Shown here: piece after piece, positions 15,361-23,913 of the stretch | How the letters are laid out: each line of letters opens with the position of its first letter | Numbering within the stretch: position 1 is the first letter of the stretch | NCBI GenBank assembly: GCA_029560585.1 | Contig: JAKQKQ010000133.1 | Location: forward strand, 16,786 to 80,785 | Direction: 5' to 3' | Length of the DNA: 64,000 nucleotides | Origin: Verrucomicrobiota bacterium | GTDB taxonomy: Bacteria > Verrucomicrobiota > Verrucomicrobiia > JADLBR01 | Translations under genes and position numbers: made by a program | The notes under the pieces: generated by a model | What the model was told of the DNA's origin: nothing | The model's input: only the letters and a program-made list of their open reading frames with translations | The model's database searches: none

Positions 15361-16953
15361 ATGGTCACAAGATCGCAGGTTGCGGTCATCGCGCTGCTCA
15401 CGGGCGCCTGCCTGCCGCTCCAGGCCGATGCCGGGGACATTCGGCCGGTGTTCGACGAGGAGGTGGCGCGTTTTTCGTCGCTGGCGAGAGGCCCGCGCGC
15501 CGAACTGCGCGCGGAGGCCGCGGAGGGCTTCGGCCTCATGCGGCACCACGCGGGGGAGGAGTCGCTGTTGCCCCTGGTGCGCGATTCGGATGCGGACGTC
15601 CGCTCGGTGGCTATCGAGGCGCTGGGGCATTGTGGGATGCGGCGGGGGATCGCGGCGCTCGCGGGCGTGGCGGCGACGGGCAGCCGCGAGGAACGCCGAC
15701 TGGCGCATATCGCCCTGGAGCGGATGACGGGCACATCGTTCCCCGAGGACCAGCCGGGGGCGTACGCGGCATGGCTCGCGGCGGACGGATGGGACGCGAA
15801 GGAGGATCGTCTCCTCGCGGCGATCGAGGGAAGGGACCCCGGCGCCAGAATGCGGGCGCTGGTGGCGCTGCGATTCGTCGGGAGCGGGCGCGCGGAGGAC
15901 CGGCTGCTCGCGCGCGCGGGGGGCCAGCCTCGATTCAACGGCGAGGAGTTCCGCCATGCGGTGCGCGCGCTCGAGCGCATAGGATCCGCGAAGGCCTTGC
16001 CATTTCTCGCGGGGCTGGCGACAGCCTTCCCGGACACCGCATGGGCGCTCGGCCAGATCGGCGGTCCCGGGGCCGATGCCGCGCTGCAGCACGCTCTGGC
16101 GAGGTTTGGTTCGCGCCGGGTGGATGCGACCGTGAACCTGGACCGCCTCGCCTCGACGAATTGCGCGGTCCACATCCCGATGCTCATTCGATCCTTCGGG
16201 TTCGCCATTTTCCGCAGCGACACCGACGAGCTGCATCGTCCCCCGCACGCGGCGCAGCGCGCGGCCGCCAATCTCATTCTCCGCAGCGGCGAATCGCAGA
16301 GGGTCGTGGACCTCGTGCTCAAGGAGGTCGAGGGGACGCGCAAGGATGAGGAGACGCCGGAGCGCTGGCGCGGGGTGCTCGCCGCAATGCGGGAAGAATT
16401 GAAGGCCGGATTCTGGCGCAACGATGGCCGCACCGAAGCCGACCCGCTGGCGGCCCTCCCGCACATCATCCGTGACAAGGCCTTCGTGCCAAGGTTGCGC
16501 GCGCTGCTGCGCCACCCCGCCGTCATCGTGCGCATCTATGCCGCCGAATGCCTGGGTGCCCTCGAGGCCAACGAGGCCATCCCCGACATGCTGGCGGCGA
16601 TCCGGGAACCGTATCCTTTCGCCGACGAGGTCCAGCAAGTCTCCGGTAAGCACCGGGAGATGAGCCAGGGCGTGCGATGGAAAGGCTATCTCTGCATGGC
16701 GCTGGGTCGGCTCGGCGGCGAGGACGCGCGCGTCGCGCTTGAGGTGCTGGCCGCCGATCCCGCCGTGCCTCGGGATGTGCGGTTCGGCGCGGTGACTGGG
16801 CTCAGTTTCATCGGTTCGAAGAAATCCTTGCCGGTGCTCCGCAAGGCGGCCGGGACGGACATCGTGTGGACCATTCGCGGGGCAGCCGCGGATGCGGCGA
16901 GAGAGATCGAGTTTCGGGAGGCGGCCGACGTGGCCATGGCAAAACATGAATGA
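15361..16953 (+). CDS. Secreted HEAT-repeat protein
   Basis: The 530 residues start with a signal peptide (about 1-24, ending LQADAG). The rest is a run of HEAT/PBS-lyase type helical hairpins, for example SLLPLVRDSDADVRSVAIEA, RLRALLRHPAVIVRIYAAEC and DPAVPRDVRFGAVTGL. Such solenoids are protein-protein scaffolds without catalysis. The stop overlaps the start of the next gene by 8 nt, and that protein also has HEAT-type repeats, so the two exported proteins are probably made together and may interact. I do not recognise a specific function. Confidence 0.8.
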   Translation: MVTRSQVAVIALLTGACLPLQADAGDIRPVFDEEVARFSSLARGPRAELRAEAAEGFGLMRHHAGEESLLPLVRDSDADVRSVAIEALGHCGMRRGIAALAGVAATGSREERRLAHIALERMTGTSFPEDQPGAYAAWLAADGWDAKEDRLLAAIEGRDPGARMRALVALRFVGSGRAEDRLLARAGGQPRFNGEEFRHAVRALERIGSAKALPFLAGLATAFPDTAWALGQIGGPGADAALQHALARFGSRRVDATVNLDRLASTNCAVHIPMLIRSFGFAIFRSDTDELHRPPHAAQRAAANLILRSGESQRVVDLVLKEVEGTRKDEETPERWRGVLAAMREELKAGFWRNDGRTEADPLAALPHIIRDKAFVPRLRALLRHPAVIVRIYAAECLGALEANEAIPDMLAAIREPYPFADEVQQVSGKHREMSQGVRWKGYLCMALGRLGGEDARVALEVLAADPAVPRDVRFGAVTGLSFIGSKKSLPVLRKAAGTDIVWTIRGAAADAAREIEFREAADVAMAKHE

Positions 16954-19432
16954 GGAAGGACCGTCTCCCGCGGAGAGGCAGGGCCGCCGGGAGGCAGGCA
17001 TCCAAAAAACCTCCGCGCCTCTGCGGCTCCGCGGGAGGCCATGTGTTGCAAAGGCGCGGGCCTGCCTGCCGTGGGCGATTTGCTCTTTGGGTCTTTGCGT
17101 CGTCGCGGGATATGCGCAGGCACCCGCGCCGGGCCCGCCATCGCCCGCGCCGCCGAATCCTCTCCTGCCGCTGTACCAGGCGGCGGTCAAGGGCCGCGAC
17201 CTCGGCGCGGCGGTACGATTGGCACGATCGGGAAAGGATGCCGAGCCTCTCCTTCGCCAGGGGCTGAAACACCCCGGCCCCGAGGCAGCACTGTTCGCCT
17301 GCGCGATCCACGAGCACCCCGCTCCCGCGCTCGCCCCGGAACTGCGGGAACTGCTCGGCTCGTGGAATCAGGTCGCGGGCTACTGGGCGGCCAAGGCCCT
17401 GGGCCAGATGAAGGACGCGGGTTCGGTGCCCGCCCTCGCGGCGCAATTGGCGTCGCAGCCCAATGGCTATTGGGAACTCAGCCGCGGCAGGCAGAAATGG
17501 CTGTTCAACCAACAGGGAGCCCAGCAGTTCAAGCAGCCGGAACTCGCGCCCCAGGGCATGCCCAACATCCGCGTCGCATACGCATCCCTCCTCGCGCTCG
17601 GGGACATCGGCGGACCGGAGGCGGTGGCGACGTTGCGCAGGGCCCTCCAAAGCGACCAATATCTCGTGCGCTGCGCCGCCGCCAGGGCCCTCGGGCAAGT
17701 GCGCTCACCGGAAGACCTGGCCGTCCTCCGCGGCCTCGCCGCGCGCGACCCGGCGCTCGTCGTGCGCGATGCCGCCGCCGAAGCCGCCTCGAAGATCGAC
17801 GGCACATGGTCCCCGCCCGTCGCCGAGCCACCGCCCATGCCCCCCGCCCTCGTCTTCATCAAGGCGAAGAATCGATCCGAATCCAACCTCGGCTTCCGGG
17901 ACTCCTACTTCTTCCCCAAGACGCCGTGGTACGGCTGGGGCGAGAACCTATTCCTGCTGAGCCCGGTCGCGCCCGATGGCGCGGCCAGGAACCTCACCGC
18001 CCTGACCAACGGCGCGGTGCAGGGCCCCGAGGTCTCCTTCGATGCAAAACGGATCCTCTTCGCCATGCGCCGGGATTTTGCGAAGGAGGGTTTCCACATC
18101 TTCGAGATGAATGCCGATGGCTCGGGCCTGCGCCAGCTCACCTCCGGCCAGTGCAACGATGTCGATCCGCAATACTTGCCCGATGGGCGAATCGCTTTCT
18201 CATCCGACCGCGCCGGCTATCAGGAGTACTACCATCAGGAGCGCTCGCGCGCGATCTACGTCATGAACCCCGACGGGTCCGGGATCCAGCAGATCACTTT
18301 CAACCCCAATCAGGATTATGAACCGCTGGCGCTCTCGGACGGGCGCATCGTGTACGGCAGCTACCGGTTCTACGCCCAGGACGGAAGCCCCGGGCCGCTT
18401 CCCGGCGACAATTTCATGCAGCGCATCGAGACCGTGCTGCGCACCGTGCTGCCGGATGGTTCGGAGGACGCCCCGTTCTATGGCGCGGGCCGGGGCTCGT
18501 ATTACACGCCGATGCGGCCCTCGCCGATCGCGCTCCAGTATTCCGGCTGGCACAGGAGGGGCTTTCACATCGGGGTCTCGATCAGCCAGCCACGCCAGTT
18601 GCCGGACGGCGATATCGTCTGCGTCACGCCGGCCGGGCTCACCGTCATCGACCGGGCGCTCGTGCCCTTCGACTGCGAGCGACCCCTCTTCCCCGAAGTG
18701 CTCAACCTGGCGGGCGGCGAGGAAGTCTACATCCACAACCACGACGACATGAACCCCGTTGGCCGCTACACGACGCCGTATCCCGCCGGCGGGGACTGGG
18801 TTTTTGTCTCCCACGCCCCTTGGCACCGCCTCGGCAATGACGCCTATGGAATTCATCTGTTCAATCTGCGCACGCGGGAATCTCGGCCGATCTACGACGA
18901 TCCCGCCCTGAGCGACATCGAGCCGGTGCCGCTCGCGCCCCGGCCCCAGCCGGCGGTGCGACGTTCGGCGCGCGAGTCATCGGGCGCGACAAATGGCCTC
19001 ATTTATTGCAACTCGGTTTTTAATTCCGATCTCCCCTACGATCGCGGGGCCGCGCGTTTCGTCCGCGTGCTCGGCGCGGAGTTCCAGCCCGCCTCGATCA
19101 ACGCGAACGCGTCTTTCCGGAGCCGGCTGCTCGGCACCGCGCCGCTCGAGGCCGATGGCTCATTCTATTTTCGGGTGCCCGCCGATACCCCGCTCCGCTT
19201 CGAGCTGCTCAACGCCAACGAGGACGTCCTCGTCCACGAGACTGAATTCCACTACATCAGGGGCGGCGAGACCAAGGGATGCGTCGGCTGTCACGAGCCC
19301 CCGCGCCGAACGCCACCGAACGCCCGCCCTATCGCGATGGCCCACCCACCGGCCAATGCGCTCCCCAAGCGCGGCGACCTCATCTTCCAGGGGCGCCCCG
19401 AGCACACCTACAATCTCATCTTCAGGGAATGA
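16946..19432 (+). CDS. Exported HEAT + TolB-like propeller protein with CxxCH, HZS-alpha-like
   Basis: The 828 residues comprise a hydrophobic signal (about 44-62), HEAT-type repeats (~80-290), a beta-propeller with PD40/TolB-type blades (DPQYLPDGRIAFSSDRAG, IYVMNPDGSGIQQIT) and a C-terminal domain with VLGAEFQPASINA, LEADGSFYFRVPADTPLRFE and the haem-type site CVGCHE at residue 779. This order matches secreted proteins related to the middle region of the hydrazine synthase alpha subunit, widespread in PVC bacteria and not implying anammox. The ATG at 16946 overlaps the upstream stop. The first ~60 residues are encoded by DNA resembling a CTCTGCG/CTTTGCG intergenic repeat, so the true start may be later. 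A longer relative lies at 29445. Confidence 0.75.
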   Translation: MNEEGPSPAERQGRREAGIQKTSAPLRLRGRPCVAKARACLPWAICSLGLCVVAGYAQAPAPGPPSPAPPNPLLPLYQAAVKGRDLGAAVRLARSGKDAEPLLRQGLKHPGPEAALFACAIHEHPAPALAPELRELLGSWNQVAGYWAAKALGQMKDAGSVPALAAQLASQPNGYWELSRGRQKWLFNQQGAQQFKQPELAPQGMPNIRVAYASLLALGDIGGPEAVATLRRALQSDQYLVRCAAARALGQVRSPEDLAVLRGLAARDPALVVRDAAAEAASKIDGTWSPPVAEPPPMPPALVFIKAKNRSESNLGFRDSYFFPKTPWYGWGENLFLLSPVAPDGAARNLTALTNGAVQGPEVSFDAKRILFAMRRDFAKEGFHIFEMNADGSGLRQLTSGQCNDVDPQYLPDGRIAFSSDRAGYQEYYHQERSRAIYVMNPDGSGIQQITFNPNQDYEPLALSDGRIVYGSYRFYAQDGSPGPLPGDNFMQRIETVLRTVLPDGSEDAPFYGAGRGSYYTPMRPSPIALQYSGWHRRGFHIGVSISQPRQLPDGDIVCVTPAGLTVIDRALVPFDCERPLFPEVLNLAGGEEVYIHNHDDMNPVGRYTTPYPAGGDWVFVSHAPWHRLGNDAYGIHLFNLRTRESRPIYDDPALSDIEPVPLAPRPQPAVRRSARESSGATNGLIYCNSVFNSDLPYDRGAARFVRVLGAEFQPASINANASFRSRLLGTAPLEADGSFYFRVPADTPLRFELLNANEDVLVHETEFHYIRGGETKGCVGCHEPPRRTPPNARPIAMAHPPANALPKRGDLIFQGRPEHTYNLIFRE

Positions 19433-19448
19433 CGGGCGGGCACTGACC

Positions 19449-19550
19449 CGAAAATTCAGACACCGGAGCCTGCTTGCAGGCGATTCGAATCGCGCGCAAG
19501 CGCGTTCCCACGTTCTATTTTCTTCCCCGGAGGTGCCCCGCCGCGCGGGT
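19449..19550. repeat. Dispersed palindromic repeat, copy B of four
   Basis: Same family as 12401, but 10-15 nt shorter because the CGTAG before GGAGCCTGC and a few bases between the two hairpins are missing. The head (AAAATTCAGACACCG) and the tail (ATTTTC, CCCCGGAGGTG) are retained. It sits between the CxxCH gene and the glycosyltransferase remnant. Confidence 0.8.
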
Positions 19551-19652
19551 CCGAGGCGGGGCCAGACGAATGTCATTCCCTCGGCGAAGGATGACTGGCA
19601 TACTGGCGATGTTTTGGAAAATGTCGCTGCCGACATCTCCGGCCGAGGGATA

Positions 19653-19850
19653 ATGGTGGGCATCCCGTGCTTCGATGAGGCGGGGACCATCGGCAAGGTG
19701 GTCGCCGATTTTCGCCGGGTCCTGCCCGGGGCAAAGACCCTGGTTATCGATAACGGCAGCGGCGATCGCACCGGTGAACGGGCGAGGGAGGCGGGAGGAT
19801 TTCCTGACCCATATGCGGCGAAGGGGCTGAGCGGGAGGAGTCATGGATAG
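19653..19850 (+). pseudogene. N-terminal remnant of a GT2 glycosyltransferase
   Basis: A 65-codon frame encodes MVGIPCFDEAGTIGKVV and then PGAKTLVIDNGSGDRTGERA, the first two strands and the DxD-preceding loop of a family-2 glycosyltransferase, then loses similarity (GGFPDPYAAKGLSGRSHG) and stops inside the next gene. The rest of the GT-A fold, including the DXD region, is absent. Intact GT2 genes follow at 19843 and 21905, so this looks like the stump of a deleted third transferase. Whether the short peptide is made is unknown. Confidence 0.75.
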
Positions 19851-20847
19851 GCAGCAGATCTTCCTGTCGCTAGTCATTCCCGTTTTCAACGAAGAGCAGA
19901 CGCTGCCGCTCCTCTTTGCCCGGATCGATTCGGCGCTCGCGGGCCCGCTCCGTGACATGGGGACCATCGAGGTGGTGCTCGTGGACGACGGCAGCGCGGA
20001 CCGGAGCTGGGAACTGATCGGGGCGCGATGCCGCCAGGACGCGCGCTGCACCGGGGTTAGACTGTCCCGGAACTTCGGACAGCAGGCGGCCCTGACGGCC
20101 GGGCTGGAGGCGGCGCGTGGCGAGGCCGTCGTGAGCCTCGACGCGGATCTGCAGGACCCGCCGGAGGTCATCCCGGAGATGGTGGCCATGTATCGCAAGG
20201 GCTACGACGTCGTGTATGGGACACGCCGCTCGAGGGGAACCGAGCCCTGGCTCAAGCGCGTGACCGCGGCGGGATTCTACACGCTCATGGAGCGGATATC
20301 GGGCGTGCGCATCGCCCGGGCGACGGGCGATTTCCGGCTGATGAGCAGGCGCGCCCTGACGCATCTGGCATCGCTCCGGGAAACGCACCGGTTCCTGCGG
20401 GGTCTGGTGCCGTGGATCGGACTGGCACAGACGCGCGTCCTCTATGACCGCGGTGACCGGATCGCCGGCACGACGCATTTCCCGCTGCACAAGATGATGA
20501 TGCTGGCCTTCGACGGTATCGCATCGATGTCCGTCGCACCGCTCAGGTTGGCCTTCCTGATGTCGGTGCTGCTGTTCGCCATCTGCGTGGGCTACATCGG
20601 GGTCACGGTCGTCAAGTTCTTCGTTTTCGGGGTGCCGATGGTGCCGGGATGGACCTCGCTGATGGCGACGGTGACGATCTTCGGGACCATCCAGTTGGTG
20701 CTGCTGGGCATTTTTGGCGAATACATTGGGCGGATCTACGAGCAGGTGAAACAGCGACCCATCTATCTGGTGAGCGAAGTGATATCGGGGGGCAAGGGGG
20801 ACGAAGCCCCGACCGGCACGAGAGGCGACCCGCCGGCGCGCGGGTGA
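19843..20847 (+). CDS. GT2 polyprenol-phosphate glycosyltransferase (GtrB/DPM-like)
   Basis: The 334 residues begin with a GT-A domain (LSLVIPVFNEEQTLPLL, then VVLVDDGSADRSWE, and SLDADLQDPPEVIPEM carrying the DxD), followed by two C-terminal membrane helices (about 235-258 and 270-300) and the GEYIGRIYEQVKQRPIYLV end that marks the GtrB/ArnC/YkoT-like subgroup. These enzymes move a sugar from a nucleotide donor to undecaprenyl phosphate at the inner membrane face for later use outside. The ATG overlaps the end of the upstream remnant by 8 nt. It starts the cluster 19843-23779. Confidence 0.88.
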   Translation: MDRQQIFLSLVIPVFNEEQTLPLLFARIDSALAGPLRDMGTIEVVLVDDGSADRSWELIGARCRQDARCTGVRLSRNFGQQAALTAGLEAARGEAVVSLDADLQDPPEVIPEMVAMYRKGYDVVYGTRRSRGTEPWLKRVTAAGFYTLMERISGVRIARATGDFRLMSRRALTHLASLRETHRFLRGLVPWIGLAQTRVLYDRGDRIAGTTHFPLHKMMMLAFDGIASMSVAPLRLAFLMSVLLFAICVGYIGVTVVKFFVFGVPMVPGWTSLMATVTIFGTIQLVLLGIFGEYIGRIYEQVKQRPIYLVSEVISGGKGDEAPTGTRGDPPARG

Positions 20848-20868
20848 TGGGAAGGGGAGGTGCGGGCG

Positions 20869-21672
20869 ATGAGCTCCGAGCGAATCCGGGGGGAGGAGGC
20901 ATTCCATGACGCATGGGCCGCGGGGGAGCGCGTCGAGGGAATCTCGCTCAAGGCGATGTTCGAGGGCTGCACCGCGGTAGAGCACCACTACATCCTGGGC
21001 CGGCTGGGTGAAATGCGGGGCCGCAAGTTGCTTGACGTGGGGGCGGGTCTTGGGGAGACATCGGTGTATTTCGCCAGGCGGGGCGCGGAGGTGACGGCAT
21101 CGGACGTCTCCGGGGGAATGCTTCAGTTTGCCGGAGCGCTGGCGGCGCACCACGGGGTGACGATCGGCCTGGTGCAGGCGGCGGCCGACGCGCTGCCATT
21201 CCCGGATGGGTCTTTCGACATCGTGTATATCGCCAATGCGCTGCACCATGTGTCGGACATCCCGGCAGCGGTGCGCGAACTGCACCGCGTGCTGCGGCCC
21301 GGCGGCACCTTCGTCTCCATCGATCCGATCGCATACAATCCCGCCATCAACGTGTATCGGCGGATGGCGATGGGCGTGAGGACGGAAGACGAGCACCCGC
21401 TGCGGCGCGCCGACGTGGCGGCGATCCGGGAACCGTTCTCGCGCTCCGAGGTCCGCATGTTCTGGCTGCTGGGCCTTTTGCTCTTCGCGAAATTCTTTTT
21501 CGTGGATCGCGTGGATCCGAATGCCGACCGGTATTGGAAGCGGATCTTCCGCGTGGAGCGGCAGATCCGATGGTGGTTCCGGCCACTGGCGGCGCTCGAT
21601 CGCGTGCTGCTGAGCGTCCTGCCGCCGCTGGGCTGGTGGTGCTGGAACGTGGTGGTGGTGGCGCGGAAATGA
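20869..21672 (+). CDS. Class I SAM-dependent methyltransferase
   Basis: The 267-residue protein has motif I LLDVGAGLGETSVYFA, an acidic strand-2 end (ASDVSGGM), DIVYIANALHHV and LRPGGTFVSIDP, a Methyltransf_11-type Rossmann fold. A hydrophobic stretch (FWLLGLLLFAKFFFVD) and the WWFRPLAALDRVLLSVLPPL tail suggest membrane association, fitting a lipid-linked sugar or polyprenyl substrate. The ATG was chosen because GGGGAGG lies 8 nt upstream; a GTG three codons earlier overlaps that site. It is located between two polyprenol-type glycosyltransferases, so methylation of a glycan or lipid is the reasonable guess. Confidence 0.82.
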   Translation: MSSERIRGEEAFHDAWAAGERVEGISLKAMFEGCTAVEHHYILGRLGEMRGRKLLDVGAGLGETSVYFARRGAEVTASDVSGGMLQFAGALAAHHGVTIGLVQAAADALPFPDGSFDIVYIANALHHVSDIPAAVRELHRVLRPGGTFVSIDPIAYNPAINVYRRMAMGVRTEDEHPLRRADVAAIREPFSRSEVRMFWLLGLLLFAKFFFVDRVDPNADRYWKRIFRVERQIRWWFRPLAALDRVLLSVLPPLGWWCWNVVVVARK

Positions 21673-21904
21673 AGCACCTCCCAAATGCGCCGGCGGGGGA
21701 AAATCTCTGATCGCGGGCGGCACGGAACGCCCGCCGCTTTTTGAGCCCTGTTCGTCCCCCGCAGCCGGGCAGGGCCCCCCGACCTGATAGAGGGTTCCTC
21801 GATTGTTCCAGCATAGAATCAGAGTCGCCGACAGGGCGCAAAGGCTTCCCTGTTTTCTACTCGGTTTGTGGAAAACAGCGGGTAGGCTTACACCCCAAAC
21901 ACGA

Positions 21905-23074
21905 ATGGCTACAGCTGGCGATGTCGAACTTTCCGTCGTACTGCCCTGCCTCGATGAGGCAGAGACGGTGGCCCGGTGCGTTGAGACGGCGAAAAGGGCG
22001 CTCGAACGGACCGGCGTCTCTGGCGAAGTGGTGGTGGCGGACAATGGCAGCCGCGACGGGTCGGCGGAACTGGCCGCACGGGCCGGGGCGCGCGTGGTGT
22101 GTGTTCCCGAGAGGGGCTATGGCAGTGCCCTGATGGGGGGGATCGCGGCATCCCGCGGGCACTTCGTCGTGATGGGCGACACGGATGCCAGTTATGATTT
22201 TGGCGAGATCCCGAAGTTTCTGGATGCCCTGCGGGCAGGGAACGAGCTGGTGATGGGCTGCCGCTTGCCGGCGGGCGGTGGCCGGGTCGTGCCCGGCGCG
22301 ATGCCGTTGATGCATCGGCTGTTTGGCAATCCCGTTTTCACGTGGCTGGGTCGGCTGATGTTCAAGGCGCCGGTTCATGATGTCTACTGTGGGCTGCGGG
22401 GTTTCACGCGCGGACTATACGAGCGGCTCGGGTTGCGCTGCACCGGCATGGAGTTCGCGACCGAGATGGTCATCAAGGCCAGTCTCCAGGGCGCTCGCGT
22501 GGCGGAGGTGCCCATCACCCTGTACCCGGATGGCCGCAGCGCGCATCGGCCACACCTCAAGACGTTCCGCGATGGCTGGCGAACACTGAGCTTCTTCCTG
22601 ATGTGCAGCCCGAGATGGTTGTACCTCATCCCGGGCGTGGGGCTGGTCTTGGGCGGCCTGGCGGGATATGCGGTGGCATTGCCGGCCGTGCATCTGGGAA
22701 ATGCCGTCTTCGACGCGCACACGCTTCTCTTCGCGAGCCTGGCCATTCTGACAGGGTATCAGGCGATGATGTTCGCGGTATTCGCAAAGACCTTTGCGAC
22801 CAGCGAGGGCATCCTGCCGCCGGACCAGTCCTTCCAGCGCGCGTTCAGGCTCTTGAACCTCGAGCGCGGGCTGCTGGCGGGGTGTGCGGCCCTGGCCGCG
22901 GGGATCGCATTGCTGGGTGCGACCGTCTTCCGCTGGTGGGAGGCGGGATTTGGCCGACTCGACTACGCCAGCACCATGCGGATTGTGGTTCCGGGCGTGA
23001 CGCTGGCCGCGATCGGAATCCAGACCTTGTGGTCGTCATTCTTTGTGGCGATCCTGCGGATGAGGCGGAGGTAA
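21905..23074 (+). CDS. GT2 glycosyltransferase with C-terminal membrane domain
   Basis: The 389 residues begin with a GT-A domain: LSVVLPCLDEAETVARCV, VVVADNGSRDGS and the DxD in VVMGDTDASYDFGEIPKF. Four hydrophobic helices follow at about 240-375. The arrangement resembles dolichol-phosphate mannosyltransferase-like proteins of bacteria that carry a GtrA-like or DPM3-like membrane part. The ATG at 21905 is chosen because the upstream in-frame sequence is not protein-like. Only 3 nt separate it from the next methyltransferase, so they are co-translated. The sugar and acceptor are unknown. Confidence 0.85.
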   Translation: MATAGDVELSVVLPCLDEAETVARCVETAKRALERTGVSGEVVVADNGSRDGSAELAARAGARVVCVPERGYGSALMGGIAASRGHFVVMGDTDASYDFGEIPKFLDALRAGNELVMGCRLPAGGGRVVPGAMPLMHRLFGNPVFTWLGRLMFKAPVHDVYCGLRGFTRGLYERLGLRCTGMEFATEMVIKASLQGARVAEVPITLYPDGRSAHRPHLKTFRDGWRTLSFFLMCSPRWLYLIPGVGLVLGGLAGYAVALPAVHLGNAVFDAHTLLFASLAILTGYQAMMFAVFAKTFATSEGILPPDQSFQRAFRLLNLERGLLAGCAALAAGIALLGATVFRWWEAGFGRLDYASTMRIVVPGVTLAAIGIQTLWSSFFVAILRMRRR

Positions 23075-23077
23075 GGA

Positions 23078-23779
23078 ATGACGCCAGTGGGCGAAGGCTC
23101 GGCATTTGATGGTTATGCCGCGGATTATGAGGCGGCGCTCGCATGCGGCCTGCGCCTCACGGGCGAGAGGCGGCAGTACTTTGCAGAGCAACGAGTCGCT
23201 TGGCTCAAACGAAAACTGGCGACCCTGGGGGCAGCACCGGGTTTCGTGGTGGATTTCGGATGTGGCGACGGGGCCACGTTGCCCATCCTGGCGAAGATGT
23301 TGAACCCGCGGAAGTTGGTGGGGCTAGAGCCATCGATCGCCTGCCTGGAGCGCGCGCAGGCGGTCGCCGAGCGGAAGTGGGCGGTCCTCGGGCCGGACAA
23401 GTTCGAACAGCGCGGGAAGGTGGATCTCATCTATTGCAATGGCGTAATGCACCATGTCGCCCCCGCCGATCGACCGGGGATGCTGGGTCTCTTGCGGGAA
23501 ATGCTGCGCCCGGGCGGCCTGCTCGCCCTCTGGGACAACAATCCGTGGAATCCCGGCACGAGGTGGGTCATGCGCCGAATACCGTTCGATCGGGACGCCA
23601 TGCCGATCCCGGCTAGCGCCGCCCGCTCGTTGCTGGAGCGCTGCGGGTTTTCGGTGCTGGGCGTCGATCACCTCTTCCTGTTCCCGAGGACGCTCCGCTG
23701 GTTTCGAGGTCTGGAGATCCCCCTGAGTGGGCTCCCCCTCGGAGGGCAGTATCTCGTACTGGCCAGGCGGGGCGACTGA
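23078..23779 (+). CDS. Class I SAM-dependent methyltransferase
   Basis: The 233-residue protein has motif I VVDFGCGDGATLPIL, VGLEPSIACLERAQ, IYCNGVMHHV and LRPGGLLALWDNNPWNPGTRW. The DNNPWNPGT segment after motif III is shared by small methyltransferases found in polysaccharide clusters. It starts 3 nt after the membrane glycosyltransferase and ends the sugar-transfer cluster. It is not a close copy of the methyltransferase at 20869, so the two probably act at different positions. Confidence 0.82.
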   Translation: MTPVGEGSAFDGYAADYEAALACGLRLTGERRQYFAEQRVAWLKRKLATLGAAPGFVVDFGCGDGATLPILAKMLNPRKLVGLEPSIACLERAQAVAERKWAVLGPDKFEQRGKVDLIYCNGVMHHVAPADRPGMLGLLREMLRPGGLLALWDNNPWNPGTRWVMRRIPFDRDAMPIPASAARSLLERCGFSVLGVDHLFLFPRTLRWFRGLEIPLSGLPLGGQYLVLARRGD

Positions 23780-23913
23780 ACCGATGACCCCCACCCACGC
23801 AGGTGGCTGCGGCACCGGGCACTTGACGTCGGCATCCTCTTCGTCTGTCATCTATAACACGTGTTGGAAGAACACATAAGGCCTGGGCCCGTCGGCCCGC
23901 GCCGGAGAGAGCT

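Noticed and set aside
15139..17190. Open frames of 683 and 447 codons on the minus strand opposite the HEAT gene
   Set aside because: Low-complexity Arg/Ala/Ser content and no motif; the plus-strand frame encodes clear HEAT repeats.
19870..22044. 724-codon frame antisense to the glycosyltransferase and methyltransferase genes
   Set aside because: Spans several real genes on the opposite strand, has no domain and has His/Arg/Pro-rich composition.
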